DNA from: JBFLVU01 sp964589625
Lineage (GTDB): Bacteria > Acidobacteriota > UBA4820 > DSQY01
Assembly (NCBI GenBank): GCA_964589625.1
Contig: CAZPSH010000002.1
Coordinates: 62,001-126,000 of the forward strand
Direction: 5' to 3'
DNA: 64,000 nt
The first letter of the stretch is position 1. Each line of letters starts with the position of its first letter. Position numbers and translations under genes: made by a program. The notes beneath the pieces were generated by a model. It did not search any database and was not told where the DNA came from. It saw only the letters and a program-made list of their open reading frames with translations. This document shows positions 9,282-17,620 of the stretch, piece after piece.

Positions 9282-10602
9282 GCCCCTTGGGCAGGGCCCC
9301 GGTGAATGTCACGGGTCGGTCCTGGACTGGTGCGACAAGGGTCGAGTATTGGACCACGCTCACACACTCCAAGGACACGTTGGCAGGCTCCCTTCGAGAA
9401 GGCTCCAGGACGATATCGAGGGAATAGACGGGCTCATCGTCCATGGTCGCAAAAAGGCGATCCAGGACCACCGAGTACGCCCGGTTTTCCTCCATGAGAA
9501 AGGACGTGGATCGGGGCCCTGCCGTCGCACGCAGACGAAGGGGGGCCCCGGTCCGCACCTCCGCCTTCAACGTGGCCGCCACAATGGGGAAGCAGGACTC
9601 CACACGCCCTCCCGCTGTCGGAAGGGGGGTGTGCAGCCATCCGTTTCGATAGAAGCGGGGCGGATCGTGCCGCCCCGCGAAGAGAAAATGGCCTGTCTGC
9701 CCGTCGCCGAGGATCCACTCCTCCCCAGGACGGAGGCGCTGGGACAGGATCGTATCGAGCACATAACCCGGATCGTATTGGTAGAAATGGCGGGAGTGGG
9801 TCGGTGTAAACGAGTGAAAGGAGGGCATTCGGTGGGCCCATTGGGCGTAATGGGGGGCGGCCACGGCGTTCGCAAGCAGCGTGGGGTCCCTCGCCAGGTC
9901 TTCGGCGGAGCAAATCTCCTTGGGGTCTCCACGGTGGTAGTACACGCCGCAATCGGGGTCGAACATTCGCCATCTTCCCCTGACAAGGACCTCGCCGACG
10001 GAGTGATCGTTTACGTGGACCACCCGGGAGCGAAGGCCCATCCGCCCGCAGAGTCCAGCGAAAACGGAGGCGGCGTCAGAGCACAGCCCCCCACCGTACA
10101 CCGCCAAGTGCTTTGGAACATCTCTGATTTCCCTGGTGGGCAGTGTGGAATACCAGTGGGTTCTCGCCCCGCACAGGAAGGACCAGATCCGGACGGCCCT
10201 GGCCAAGGGGTCTGATGGAAGATCGAGGGAGGCCAAAAGAGCGTCCGCCGACTCCCAACGCACGCTCGTCCGAAACGGCGGAACCCACAGGGGCTCCGAG
10301 CCCTCGTTCTTGAGCCGGAGGGTCCTCGTCGTCGGTGTTGGGGCATTTCGATGACGGTAGGCCTCCGCTTCCATGAAAGCCAGTAGGTCCATCAGCCGCG
10401 TGGTGTCTCCGGCCGGCATGAAACCCAGGCCGCGGACTCTGTGGATTTCTTCAATGAGCCGGCGGTCGGCTTGATTCAAACAAAAGGGCTTCAGGGGTTC
10501 CTCGTAGGGCGCGGGACCATTCCGTCGAATGGCGTTGCCCGCGAGCAACAGGGTAAGAATACTCGCGAGAGACCAGCCCACCATGGCGAAGTTTTGCCGC
10601 AC
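9226..10602 (-). CDS. membrane-anchored transglutaminase-fold protein
   Basis: 458 residues from GTG 10602, preceded by GGGAGGGAG; an internal ATG at 10584 is an alternative. An N-terminal hydrophobic segment (MVGWSLASILTLLLAGNAI) acts as signal or anchor. The central region has a Cys-His-Asp order typical of the transglutaminase-like superfamily: Cys in YGGGLCSDAASVFAGLCGRMG, His in VNDHSVGEV and Asp in WRMFDPDCG. This fold includes proteases, amidases and peptide N-glycanases; the reaction here is unknown. The C-terminal ~150 residues look like a beta-rich domain. It lies convergent to paralogue A and its 3' end overlaps that gene. Confidence 0.75.
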   Translation of the reverse strand: MRQNFAMVGWSLASILTLLLAGNAIRRNGPAPYEEPLKPFCLNQADRRLIEEIHRVRGLGFMPAGDTTRLMDLLAFMEAEAYRHRNAPTPTTRTLRLKNEGSEPLWVPPFRTSVRWESADALLASLDLPSDPLARAVRIWSFLCGARTHWYSTLPTREIRDVPKHLAVYGGGLCSDAASVFAGLCGRMGLRSRVVHVNDHSVGEVLVRGRWRMFDPDCGVYYHRGDPKEICSAEDLARDPTLLANAVAAPHYAQWAHRMPSFHSFTPTHSRHFYQYDPGYVLDTILSQRLRPGEEWILGDGQTGHFLFAGRHDPPRFYRNGWLHTPLPTAGGRVESCFPIVAATLKAEVRTGAPLRLRATAGPRSTSFLMEENRAYSVVLDRLFATMDDEPVYSLDIVLEPSRREPANVSLECVSVVQYSTLVAPVQDRPVTFTGALPKGLRVRGEGVRVEVKSSVCK

Positions 10603-10732
10603 GCTCCCTCCCGTTTTCCTTTTACCACGAGGGAGGTTCGGAAAGGGATATCGCAAAGCCTGAGGGCGGCTGGGGGCCCAGCCGGCGCCGTTCTTCCTCC
10701 TCTCCGTTGCGATAACGGGCCACAAAGGCAAA

Positions 10733-10754
10733 AGGCCCCCATTGCCGGGGGCCT
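10733..10754 (-). terminator. intrinsic terminator of the pilin gene
   Basis: A perfect 8-bp stem AGGCCCCC / GGGGGCCT with a 6-nt loop lies 25 bp downstream of the pilin stop. On the - strand it is followed by TTTTGCCTTT. Confidence 0.7.
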
Positions 10755-10779
10755 CTCGCGGAAAGAACCGTGTTCAGGA

Positions 10780-11280
10780 TCAGTCGCACTTCTTCTGCTT
10801 GCCTTCGGGCTTCATGACGAAGGCGTCGTTGACCCAGACGATGTCGTTCTCGAAGCAGTTCGTATTCACCACGGACAGGTTGACGACGGTGGTCCAGCCC
10901 GAACCATCCTCGGCCGTGTCCTTGCCGAGGGAGCGCACGCCGAAGTCCACGCCGCCGGAGGCAGAGGCATACTCGTAGGTCTTGTTCCAGGGGTCCGGGG
11001 TGGGGATGGACTTGATGTAGTCAGGAGCCAGGTCGCCGTTGACGCCGCCCGTGGCGTTGGCGATGACGGCAAACGTGGTGCTGCCTATGGGATAGATCTG
11101 GGCGTCGGTTGCGTAGGACTGGGCCGCCGTGGCGATGGTGCGGACCTCACCCATGGCCCTCTTCTGCTTGGCGCGCTGGATGGCGCTCAGCAGGTTCGGG
11201 ATGGCGATGGCGGCGATGATGCCGATGATCGCCACGACGATGAGCAGCTCGATGAGGGTAAAACCTTTCTGGTTCTTCAA
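10780..11280 (-). CDS. pilA: type IV pilin / GspG-like prepilin
   Basis: 166 residues from TTG 11280, with AAAGGAGGT 5 nt upstream. The leader is only six residues (MKNQKG), followed by the prepilin peptidase site G^FTLIELL with Glu5 and the hydrophobic helix LIVVAIIGIIAAIAIPNLL. The globular part has TPDPWNKTYEYAS and DFGVRSLGKD, reminiscent of GspG pseudopilins, but a C-terminal Cys pair (NTNC and KKCD) could close a D-region loop as in PilA. It stands alone with its own promoters and terminator and no other secretion genes nearby, while pilB/T/C/S/R are 8-15 kb away, so a major pilin is the best reading. The Lys/Asp-rich tail is typical of surface-exposed pilin regions. Confidence 0.88.
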   Translation of the reverse strand: MKNQKGFTLIELLIVVAIIGIIAAIAIPNLLSAIQRAKQKRAMGEVRTIATAAQSYATDAQIYPIGSTTFAVIANATGGVNGDLAPDYIKSIPTPDPWNKTYEYASASGGVDFGVRSLGKDTAEDGSGWTTVVNLSVVNTNCFENDIVWVNDAFVMKPEGKQKKCD

Positions 11281-11307
11281 TGGACACCTCCTTTCCGGCA
11301 TTCCATG

Positions 11308-11326
11308 TTTGCAATCGTAATGCCAA
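11308..11326 (-). promoter_or_regulatory. sigma54 (-24/-12) promoter of the pilin gene
   Basis: On the - strand TTGGCATTACGATTGCAAA matches the -24/-12 consensus: GG and GC elements are exactly 10 bp apart, with TTGGCA and TTGCA intact. Transcription would begin about 12 bp further on, leaving a short leader before AAAGGAGGT. PilR is a sigma54 activator and pilS/pilR are in this window, so the site makes biological sense. Confidence 0.75.
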
Positions 11327-11355
11327 CATATAGCCCTTGATTTTCCAGGTGTCAA
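11327..11355 (-). promoter_or_regulatory. sigma70-type promoter of the pilin gene
   Basis: On the - strand TTGACA (11350-11355), a 17-bp spacer and TATATG (11327-11332). The -10 abuts the -24 element of the sigma54 site, so the two polymerases would compete for nearly the same DNA. Confidence 0.6.
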
Positions 11356-11401
11356 CCCCCCTCGTGTGCCCGCCGTTGTCCGGAGGCGGTGACGGACGTT
11401 G

Positions 11402-12397
11402 TCACCCGGCCCCGTTTCGACGATCCGCCTTCCTGGCCACGACGTTCCAGGAATTCCGGTTGTGCCAGCGGAACCGCACCTCTTCGGGCGCCAAGGCGCC
11501 GAACCAGCCCTCCAGGGTCGGGCGGGAAAGGTACAGGGCGATGGGAGGGCAGAGGTGGTCCAGGACGATGTGCTCCACCTCCCGCAGGGGGAAGCGCGAG
11601 ATGTAGCCGAGGTACGCCGAATAGGGGAGCCAGGAAACGCTCCGGGCCCCCCGGCCCGTGGCCGGGCCGTAGAGGAGTTTGAGGGCCCCGTAGAGCACGG
11701 CCGTGAGGGGGAGGAGGAGGGGCCTCAAGACCTTGGTGGGGATCCGGGAGGTGATGCCCTTTCGGATCGGGTCCACGAGGTGGACGATCCAGCCGTTGCC
11801 CTCCCGGGCGTACACCCAGAGGCAAAGCGTCCCCCCGGGACGCAGAACCCGCCAGAGGTCGCGCAGGCCCGCCTCGGGGTCCCTCAGGTGGTGCAGAACG
11901 CCGAGGCAGACCACCACGTCCACGGAGGCATCCGGCAACGGAAGGCGATGGATGTCCCCCCGCAGGCAGGAAACCGCCGGAAAGGCCTTGGTGTACTCGG
12001 CGGCGAGAAAGACGGCCTCCGAGAGGTCCAAGGCAAAGAGGCGCCGCACGCCGTACCCCGCCATGTGAAAGGAATGGCGGCCTTTTCCGCAGCCGGCCTC
12101 CAGGACCGTCTGGTCCCGGAAGGCCCCGGCATCGAGGGGGGCGATCCAGTCCAGGAACTGGCGCTCCTGGTAGGGGGCGAGGTATTCGTGGGAGGTCCAG
12201 GAGGCGCCGAACTGGTCGACGGTCTCCCGGGTCTCCAGGGCCGTTTCCTTCGGGGCCACGTCGAGGACCCCGTTGAGGAGAGGGAAACGGCGCCCGCAGG
12301 AGACGCACCGGACCTCCTCCGGCACGGCGCCGGCCTCGAGGGGGGTGGGTGGACCGCAGTCCGGGCAGCACAGGGTCTCAGGGGGCGGAAGGGCCAT
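11402..12397 (-). CDS. SAM-dependent methyltransferase with N-terminal zinc ribbon
   Basis: 331 residues from ATG 12397 with AAGGAA upstream. Residues ~10-50 hold two Cys pairs (CCPDCG and CVSCGRRFPLLNGVLDV), a Trm112-like zinc ribbon as often fused to type 11 methyltransferases of glycan clusters. The class I core follows: VLEAGCGKGRHS (motif I), ALDLSEA, DIHRLPLPDASVDVVVCLGV, LRPGGTLCLWVY. The substrate is not identifiable. It is the last gene of a run of overlapping - strand genes (GT2, AsnB, two membrane proteins) and overlaps its upstream neighbour by 20 bp. Confidence 0.87.
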   Translation of the reverse strand: MALPPPETLCCPDCGPPTPLEAGAVPEEVRCVSCGRRFPLLNGVLDVAPKETALETRETVDQFGASWTSHEYLAPYQERQFLDWIAPLDAGAFRDQTVLEAGCGKGRHSFHMAGYGVRRLFALDLSEAVFLAAEYTKAFPAVSCLRGDIHRLPLPDASVDVVVCLGVLHHLRDPEAGLRDLWRVLRPGGTLCLWVYAREGNGWIVHLVDPIRKGITSRIPTKVLRPLLLPLTAVLYGALKLLYGPATGRGARSVSWLPYSAYLGYISRFPLREVEHIVLDHLCPPIALYLSRPTLEGWFGALAPEEVRFRWHNRNSWNVVARKADRRNGAG

Positions 12398-13922
12398 GAC
12401 CGTTCCTTTCGAGGACCACGCCGTAGGGAGTGTCGCTCAGAAAGCGGTACTCCTCGGCCAGGAGGGTCGCGAGGGGAGAGGGCTCCTCCCGGAAGGAGGC
12501 CGCCTCCTCGCGCCTCAGGACGATGTAGCGGACCCGGTGCTCCCGCGCGAAGGTGGCCAGCACCTCGTACTCCCATGGGGAATTGTACCGCGCCGACGGG
12601 GGAAGCACCCAATCCATGGGAGGAGCCACGGGCGCCCAATAGAAGTAGAGCGTGCTCCCGTCCCGGGCGAGGTACAGGACCGGCAGGTTCCCTTCGCGGA
12701 CCCCGGGGAGCGCGTCCACGAGGGCGGGGACGCTGTACTTCTTGAGCATGCCGTCCACGGCCCACACGTCGAGGGCGTTGGGCGGGGCGGAGACCCACGC
12801 GAGGGGCCACCGCAGGAGCCCCACGGCGAGGACCGCGCACAGCCAGACCTGGAGGAGGAGGGGGCGCAGGCGCTCCTCCTTCCAATCCACCGCGGCGGCG
12901 GCGAACAGGAGGAGGATGGGGCTGAGCAAGACGAGGTGGGTCCAGTCCGGACGCCCCTTCAGGAAGAGGGCGAAGGTGAGGGCCAGGGCCGCCGAGGAGT
13001 AGGCCCAACGGCGCGTCAACACGCCCAGCCTCCACTCGGGGGCGAGGGCCGGCCAAAGGAGGGCCAGGAGGGGAAGGGCCATGGCCACGGCCAGTGTCAA
13101 CAGGGGGGCTGCGGAGGAGGGGGTCCAAACGTCGGGAACGGCGGTGCGGACGATCCGTTCCATGAACTCGAAGGGGTTGACGTTATTGAACCCCCCGGTC
13201 TGCTTGTAGAAGCGGGCGGGCCACTCCACGAGGTCGAACCAAGCCCACCGCAGGGCGCCCGACAGGGCCAGGAGCCCCCCGAAGAGCGCGAGGGGCAGGG
13301 CGGTGCCGCCCAGTGCGGCGGCGAGGGACCTCCGCCGGTCCCTGCCCGGGGCTCCGGAGGTCAGGAGCCTCATCGCGAGGAGGGCCGAAAAGAGGGCGCC
13401 GTCGGTCTGGAGGCAGAGGCCCGAGAGCCCGCAGAGGGCTCCCGCGGCCACCGCCCGGCGCCGGGACACGTCGCCCTCCGGGCACAGGAAGAGGGCCAGG
13501 AGTCCGAATTCCAGGGCGAACCAGTGGTGGCTCGGGAGGGGCCAGAAGGGAAAGAAGGCCGAGGGGAAGGAGAGGGCTCCCAGGAAGGCCCACCGCGGGG
13601 GCACGGCGGCCCGCAGGAGGAGTCCGTACTGGGTGAGGGCGATGAGGAGGATCCAGGCCAGGGTGAGGAGGCGGAGGGCGCCGAGGGAGGCTCCGGCGGC
13701 CTTGAAGAAGGTCCCGACGCCGTAGAGGGTCAGGGGGGGAATGATGGCAAAGAAATCCGCGTAGGGCACACGGCCGAGGGAGACCTGCTTGGCGGCCCAG
13801 GCCAGCGTCGTCTCGTCGGCCTGGACCGGGAAATAGCCGGCCGAAAGGGCCGTCTCCAGGATCAGGAAGGAGGCGGCAAGGAGCAGGGCGCCCAGGAGCG
13901 CGGGTTCGCGCGTCCGGATCAT
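12378..13922 (-). CDS. GT39/ArnT-like polytopic membrane glycosyltransferase, paralogue B
   Basis: 514 residues from ATG 13922, with GGAGGG 6 nt upstream and an ATGA overlap with the preceding stop. After an N-terminal TM segment comes ADETTLAWAAKQVSLGRVPY and DFFAIIPPLTLY, the same acidic loop and PYxDFF..IPP pattern as paralogue A. FPFWPLPSHHWFALEFG and LKGRPDWTHLVLL are also shared. About ten TM segments are visible, and a soluble C-terminal portion includes REHRVRYIVLRREEA. It is probably a polyprenyl-phosphate-sugar transferase of the GT39/GT83 kind; specificity unknown. Confidence 0.8.
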   Translation of the reverse strand: MIRTREPALLGALLLAASFLILETALSAGYFPVQADETTLAWAAKQVSLGRVPYADFFAIIPPLTLYGVGTFFKAAGASLGALRLLTLAWILLIALTQYGLLLRAAVPPRWAFLGALSFPSAFFPFWPLPSHHWFALEFGLLALFLCPEGDVSRRRAVAAGALCGLSGLCLQTDGALFSALLAMRLLTSGAPGRDRRRSLAAALGGTALPLALFGGLLALSGALRWAWFDLVEWPARFYKQTGGFNNVNPFEFMERIVRTAVPDVWTPSSAAPLLTLAVAMALPLLALLWPALAPEWRLGVLTRRWAYSSAALALTFALFLKGRPDWTHLVLLSPILLLFAAAAVDWKEERLRPLLLQVWLCAVLAVGLLRWPLAWVSAPPNALDVWAVDGMLKKYSVPALVDALPGVREGNLPVLYLARDGSTLYFYWAPVAPPMDWVLPPSARYNSPWEYEVLATFAREHRVRYIVLRREEAASFREEPSPLATLLAEEYRFLSDTPYGVVLERNGHGPSAP

Positions 13923-15649
13923 TCCCGGCCCTCCAGTTCCGCCAAGGCCTTGTCCAGCACGTCCCGGCGGCGGAAGTACGGGTCCTCCGCGATCTTGCGC
14001 AAGATGTCGGCCCGAAGGGCCCCGGGGTCCAGGTCTCCTCGCTTCGCCGCCCGCATGAGGTGGGGGAGGTCGTCGGGCCGGAGCACGCGGTACTCGAATC
14101 GGTCGATCAGGGCCTCGAACCGGGGCTCCCTCTTCAGGAGCACCATCCCGTAGTTTCCGAAGTGCACGAGGGCCCACTCCCCTTGAGGGAAGAGCAGGGC
14201 CGTGGGTCCCCGCAGGGGGCTGCCCCGCTGGCCCGCCCGCTCCTTCAGCAGGAAGCCGGGGTGGGGGTAGAGGATCACATCGAAGGGGTACCGGGCCAGG
14301 AATTCCCGGTACTCGGCCAGGGTGTTGTGGGCCTTCCAGTAGGCCTGAAGGTCCTTGGCGAAGGGGTAGTAGCGCCCGTCCATGAAGATCCGGCACCGGG
14401 GGGCGATGGCCCAATCCAGGTAACCCCCCGCCACGTACTCGTTGAAGAGGTTGCCGGTGACGCCGTGCTGGTTGAGGAACCTCACTTCCTGGACCGGGTA
14501 CTTCTCCGAGAGGTTCCACTCCGAGGGCATGGCCCCCGCAAAGAAGACCGCCGCCCACAGGACGGAGGCGAAGGCCGCCGACCAGGCCCACCGCTCGAGG
14601 GCCGGCCTGCGGAGAAGGCGCCTCAGGCCGTCGGCTCCCCAGGGGGCCAGCGCGATCACCGTGAAGGCGGCGTAGCGGGCCCAATACCCGCCGAGGAAGG
14701 CCTGGGAGGCGGCGGGAAGGACCACGGACCACCTCGCCTCCCGCCATCGGGCCAGAAGCGAGAAGAGGACCAGAAGAAGGGCCAGGAGAAAGAGGGCGCC
14801 GTAGCCCTTGAAGGGCGTGCGGCCCCACTCCTGGATCTGGACCAGGGTCTCGTCGGCGAACCCGATGAGGGACTTCACGGGGAACCAGGGGATGCGCCAA
14901 GTGTAGGGATTCAGGAAGAGGGCCAGGGTGGGCGCAAGCCCCGTCCAGACAAGCCCGCCGAAGTAGCGCCACGTGAGGGTGCGCTCCCGCGCGGCGTCGA
15001 AGACCTCGCCGGCGAGCCGGGCGCCCAGGAGGGCCATTCCGAAGGCCCACCCGCCGTGGAACTGGGTCCAGGCCCAGAGGAGGGCCGTCGCGACGATCCA
15101 GAATCGGCCCGTGCGCGGGGGATCGGGACGCCAGCGCAGGAGGGCCTCCACGAGGAGGGCCATGAAGAGGAGGGAGAAGAGGTCCGGCCGGAACCGGATC
15201 CGGCCCTTGTACGCCAGCATCATGGGAAGGAGGTACAGGGCGAAGAGGGCGGCGTTTCCCCCCTGAAGGCGTACGGTCCGGTACACGAGGAGGAGGACGG
15301 CGGCGCCGAAGAGAGCCGTGAAGAGGCTGAGGCCCCGGTCCCCCAAGGCCTTCCAGAGGGGGTACGCGAGCGCGTGGAAGGCCCACTCCGTGTCCTCCCA
15401 CTCGGCGCCGTAAGCGGTGAAAGAGAAGGTCTCGGTGTAAACGAGGCGCCCCGTCTCCCAGATTTCGCGGCCCACCGCCAGGTGCCAGAAGGTGTCGGGA
15501 TCCCACAGGGGCTGGTAACAGGCCACCGCGGCCATGACGAGCACCGCCGCGAGCAGGACGTACTCCCGTCCGCGGGATCCCTCCAGGGGAGGCAGGGGAG
15601 GAAGCACCCTCGGAAGATGGAACGGCCGGGGCCTCGGGGACCCTCCCAT
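13919..15649 (-). CDS. large polytopic membrane protein of a surface-glycan cluster
   Basis: 576 residues if started at ATG 15649, which has AGGA at proper spacing; an ATG at 15655 is almost on top of that site. The N-terminus has a Pro-rich cytoplasmic stretch, TM1, then WDPDTFWHLAVGREIWETG and EDTEWAFHALAY, an acidic loop like those of GT-C glycosyltransferases. About ten TM helices follow. The C-terminal ~170 residues are soluble (YVAGGYLDWAIAPRCRIFMD, RYPFDVILYPHPGFLL). I recognise it as a family often found in exopolysaccharide loci but cannot name a reaction. It sits between asnB and paralogue B. Confidence 0.75.
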   Translation of the reverse strand: MGGSPRPRPFHLPRVLPPLPPLEGSRGREYVLLAAVLVMAAVACYQPLWDPDTFWHLAVGREIWETGRLVYTETFSFTAYGAEWEDTEWAFHALAYPLWKALGDRGLSLFTALFGAAVLLLVYRTVRLQGGNAALFALYLLPMMLAYKGRIRFRPDLFSLLFMALLVEALLRWRPDPPRTGRFWIVATALLWAWTQFHGGWAFGMALLGARLAGEVFDAARERTLTWRYFGGLVWTGLAPTLALFLNPYTWRIPWFPVKSLIGFADETLVQIQEWGRTPFKGYGALFLLALLLVLFSLLARWREARWSVVLPAASQAFLGGYWARYAAFTVIALAPWGADGLRRLLRRPALERWAWSAAFASVLWAAVFFAGAMPSEWNLSEKYPVQEVRFLNQHGVTGNLFNEYVAGGYLDWAIAPRCRIFMDGRYYPFAKDLQAYWKAHNTLAEYREFLARYPFDVILYPHPGFLLKERAGQRGSPLRGPTALLFPQGEWALVHFGNYGMVLLKREPRFEALIDRFEYRVLRPDDLPHLMRAAKRGDLDPGALRADILRKIAEDPYFRRRDVLDKALAELEGRE

Positions 15650-15763
15650 GGTCATTCCTCCCCCCTACTGGGCCCGCGTGTCATCGGGCGGCTCCCGGCA
15701 CGAGGTTCCGCCCCAAGCGCCCGCCGGGAGAGATGCCTTGTCCGTCGGGCCTCCCGCCGGCCG

Positions 15764-17620
15764 TCACAGGGGCCTCCCGCGGCCGTTCCACCAGTGGAGG
15801 AAGCACAGGAGGGTCCAGAGGGGCTTGCGGTGGTCCGCGCGCCGGGCGAGGTGCTCTTTCCACAGCCGCCTGGCCTCGGCCGGGACGAGGAAGGGCGCGG
15901 AACCCAGGACGCTCTCCGAAAGAAGATCCTCGGCAAGCGGCTTCAGCGGGCCCGTGAGCCATCGGGCCAGCGGGATGCCGAAGCCCTTCTTGGGGCGTTC
16001 GAAATGGCTGGGGGGGAGGTCCCGCTCGAAGGCGGCCCGGAGGACCACCTTCCCGCGCGTGCCCTTCAGTTTCCAGGCGGGCGGCAGGGAGAAGGCCAGG
16101 CGGACCACGTGGGGGTCCAGGAGGGGGACGCGGGCCTCGAGGGAGGCCAGCATGCTCGCCCGGTCCACCTTGGCGAGGATGTCCTCCAGCAGGTACGTAT
16201 GGAGGTCCAGCCACTGGGCCGAGGTCGAGGGGTCGGAGGCGGGCGGGGAGGGGATCCAGGACCATGCCTTCTTCGAGTGCACGACGGGTGCACCGAACAG
16301 GCGCTCCAGGCCCTCCGGCGTCCAGGCTCCCATCCAGAGGTGGTGCCTCAGGGGCATGGGATGCTCCGCCCCGTCTCGGAACTTCCTGAGCTTGTAAGCG
16401 AAGGTGAGGTTGGCGTGGGAGACCGGAAGGAGCCAGTCCGCGGCGTCCAGGGCCGCCGTCCGGAGAAACCGCGGAGCGCGCCGGTAGGCGCGGTGGCGTC
16501 GGTGGACCCAGTAGGTGGGATATCCCGCGAAGAGTTCGTCTCCCCCGTCTCCGCCCAGGGCTACCGTCACGCGCTCGCGGGCGAAGCGCGACAGGAGGGC
16601 CGTCGGAAAGAGGGAGGGGTCGGCGAAGGGTTCGTCCTGGCGGCCGAGGACGCGGGGGACCTCGTCCAGGAGTTCCGCCTCCGAAAAGAGGTGCTCGTGG
16701 TGCGAGCATCCGAGATGCCCGGCCACGCGCCGCGCGTGGGCGCTCTCGTCGAAGGAGGGGTCTTCAAAGCCGATGGCAAAGGACTCGACGCGCCCTCCGG
16801 CGGCCGCCATGGCGGCCGTCACGATGCTGGAGTCCACCCCGCCGCTGAGGAAGACGCCCAGCGGGACGTCGGAGATGAGCTGCCCCTTCACGCTCCGCAG
16901 AACGGCCTCCCGCACGCGGGCGACGGCCTCGTCAAAGGAAGGCGGAGCCTGGGGGATCCTCCATTCCCAGTAAGGTTCGGTTTGGACGCCGCGGGCGTCC
17001 GCCCAGAGGAGCCAACCGGGGAGAAGCTTGCGGACCCCGCGGAGGATGGAAAGGGGGGCGGGTACGTACTCCAAGGTCAGATAGAGTCGGAGGGCCTCCA
17101 TGTCGAGCCCGCCCGGGCACGCGGGATGGGCCTCCAGGGCCTTCACCTCGGAACCGAAGAGGAGCCCGTCCGCCGTGGGGGCGTAGTACAGGGGCTTGAC
17201 GCCCAGGGGGTCGCGGCAGAGCAGGAGCCCGCCTTTGGCGCGGTCGTAGAGCGCGAAGGCGAAGATCCCATTCAGCCGCGAGGCGAAGCGGGGTCCCTCC
17301 TCCTCGTAGAGGTGGACGAGGACCTCCGTATCCGATCGGGTGGAGAAGCGGTGGCCCCGTGCCTCGAGGTCCTCCCGGAGTGCGAGGTGGTTGTAAATCT
17401 CGCCGTTGTAAACGACGGCCACCGAGCGGTCCTCGTTGTAGAGGGGCTGGGCGCCCGTCTCGAGGTCGAGGATGGCCAGCCGGCGGTGGCCCAGCCCCAC
17501 TCCGCCCTCGAGGAAGTACCCCTCCCCGTCGGGCCCCCGGTGGGCCAGGGTCTCGGTCATGGACTTCAGGAGGTCGCGGTCGGCGCGCCCCGGTCCGAGG
17601 AACCCGGCGATTCCGCACAT
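15764..17620 (-). CDS. asnB: asparagine synthase (glutamine-hydrolysing)
   Basis: 618 residues, the normal length for AsnB. MCGIAGF places the nucleophilic Cys2 of the class II glutamine amidotransferase domain at the N-terminus; HRGPDGEG and VYNGEIYNH complete that site. The synthetase half has the PP-loop LSGGVDSSIV and ALGGDGGDELFAGYPTYW. The reaction is ATP-dependent transfer of glutamine ammonia to aspartate. Because its neighbours are glycosyltransferases and methyltransferases, it may instead amidate a sugar acid or peptide of a surface polymer, as many AsnB homologues in such clusters do. It overlaps the upstream GT2 gene by 55 bp. Confidence 0.93.
   Translation of the reverse strand: MCGIAGFLGPGRADRDLLKSMTETLAHRGPDGEGYFLEGGVGLGHRRLAILDLETGAQPLYNEDRSVAVVYNGEIYNHLALREDLEARGHRFSTRSDTEVLVHLYEEEGPRFASRLNGIFAFALYDRAKGGLLLCRDPLGVKPLYYAPTADGLLFGSEVKALEAHPACPGGLDMEALRLYLTLEYVPAPLSILRGVRKLLPGWLLWADARGVQTEPYWEWRIPQAPPSFDEAVARVREAVLRSVKGQLISDVPLGVFLSGGVDSSIVTAAMAAAGGRVESFAIGFEDPSFDESAHARRVAGHLGCSHHEHLFSEAELLDEVPRVLGRQDEPFADPSLFPTALLSRFARERVTVALGGDGGDELFAGYPTYWVHRRHRAYRRAPRFLRTAALDAADWLLPVSHANLTFAYKLRKFRDGAEHPMPLRHHLWMGAWTPEGLERLFGAPVVHSKKAWSWIPSPPASDPSTSAQWLDLHTYLLEDILAKVDRASMLASLEARVPLLDPHVVRLAFSLPPAWKLKGTRGKVVLRAAFERDLPPSHFERPKKGFGIPLARWLTGPLKPLAEDLLSESVLGSAPFLVPAEARRLWKEHLARRADHRKPLWTLLCFLHWWNGRGRPL

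Noticed and set aside
10780..11280. Type II secretion major pseudopilin GspG
   Set aside because: The DPWNKTYEY and DFGVRSLGKD stretches are GspG-like, but no gsp genes adjoin and pilB/T/C/S/R are close; kept as a secondary possibility.
13923..15506. Upstream extension of the GT39-like paralogue B frame
   Set aside because: It lies in the wrong phase of the upstream membrane-protein gene and shows low-complexity composition; ATG 13922 with a good ribosome-binding site is the start.
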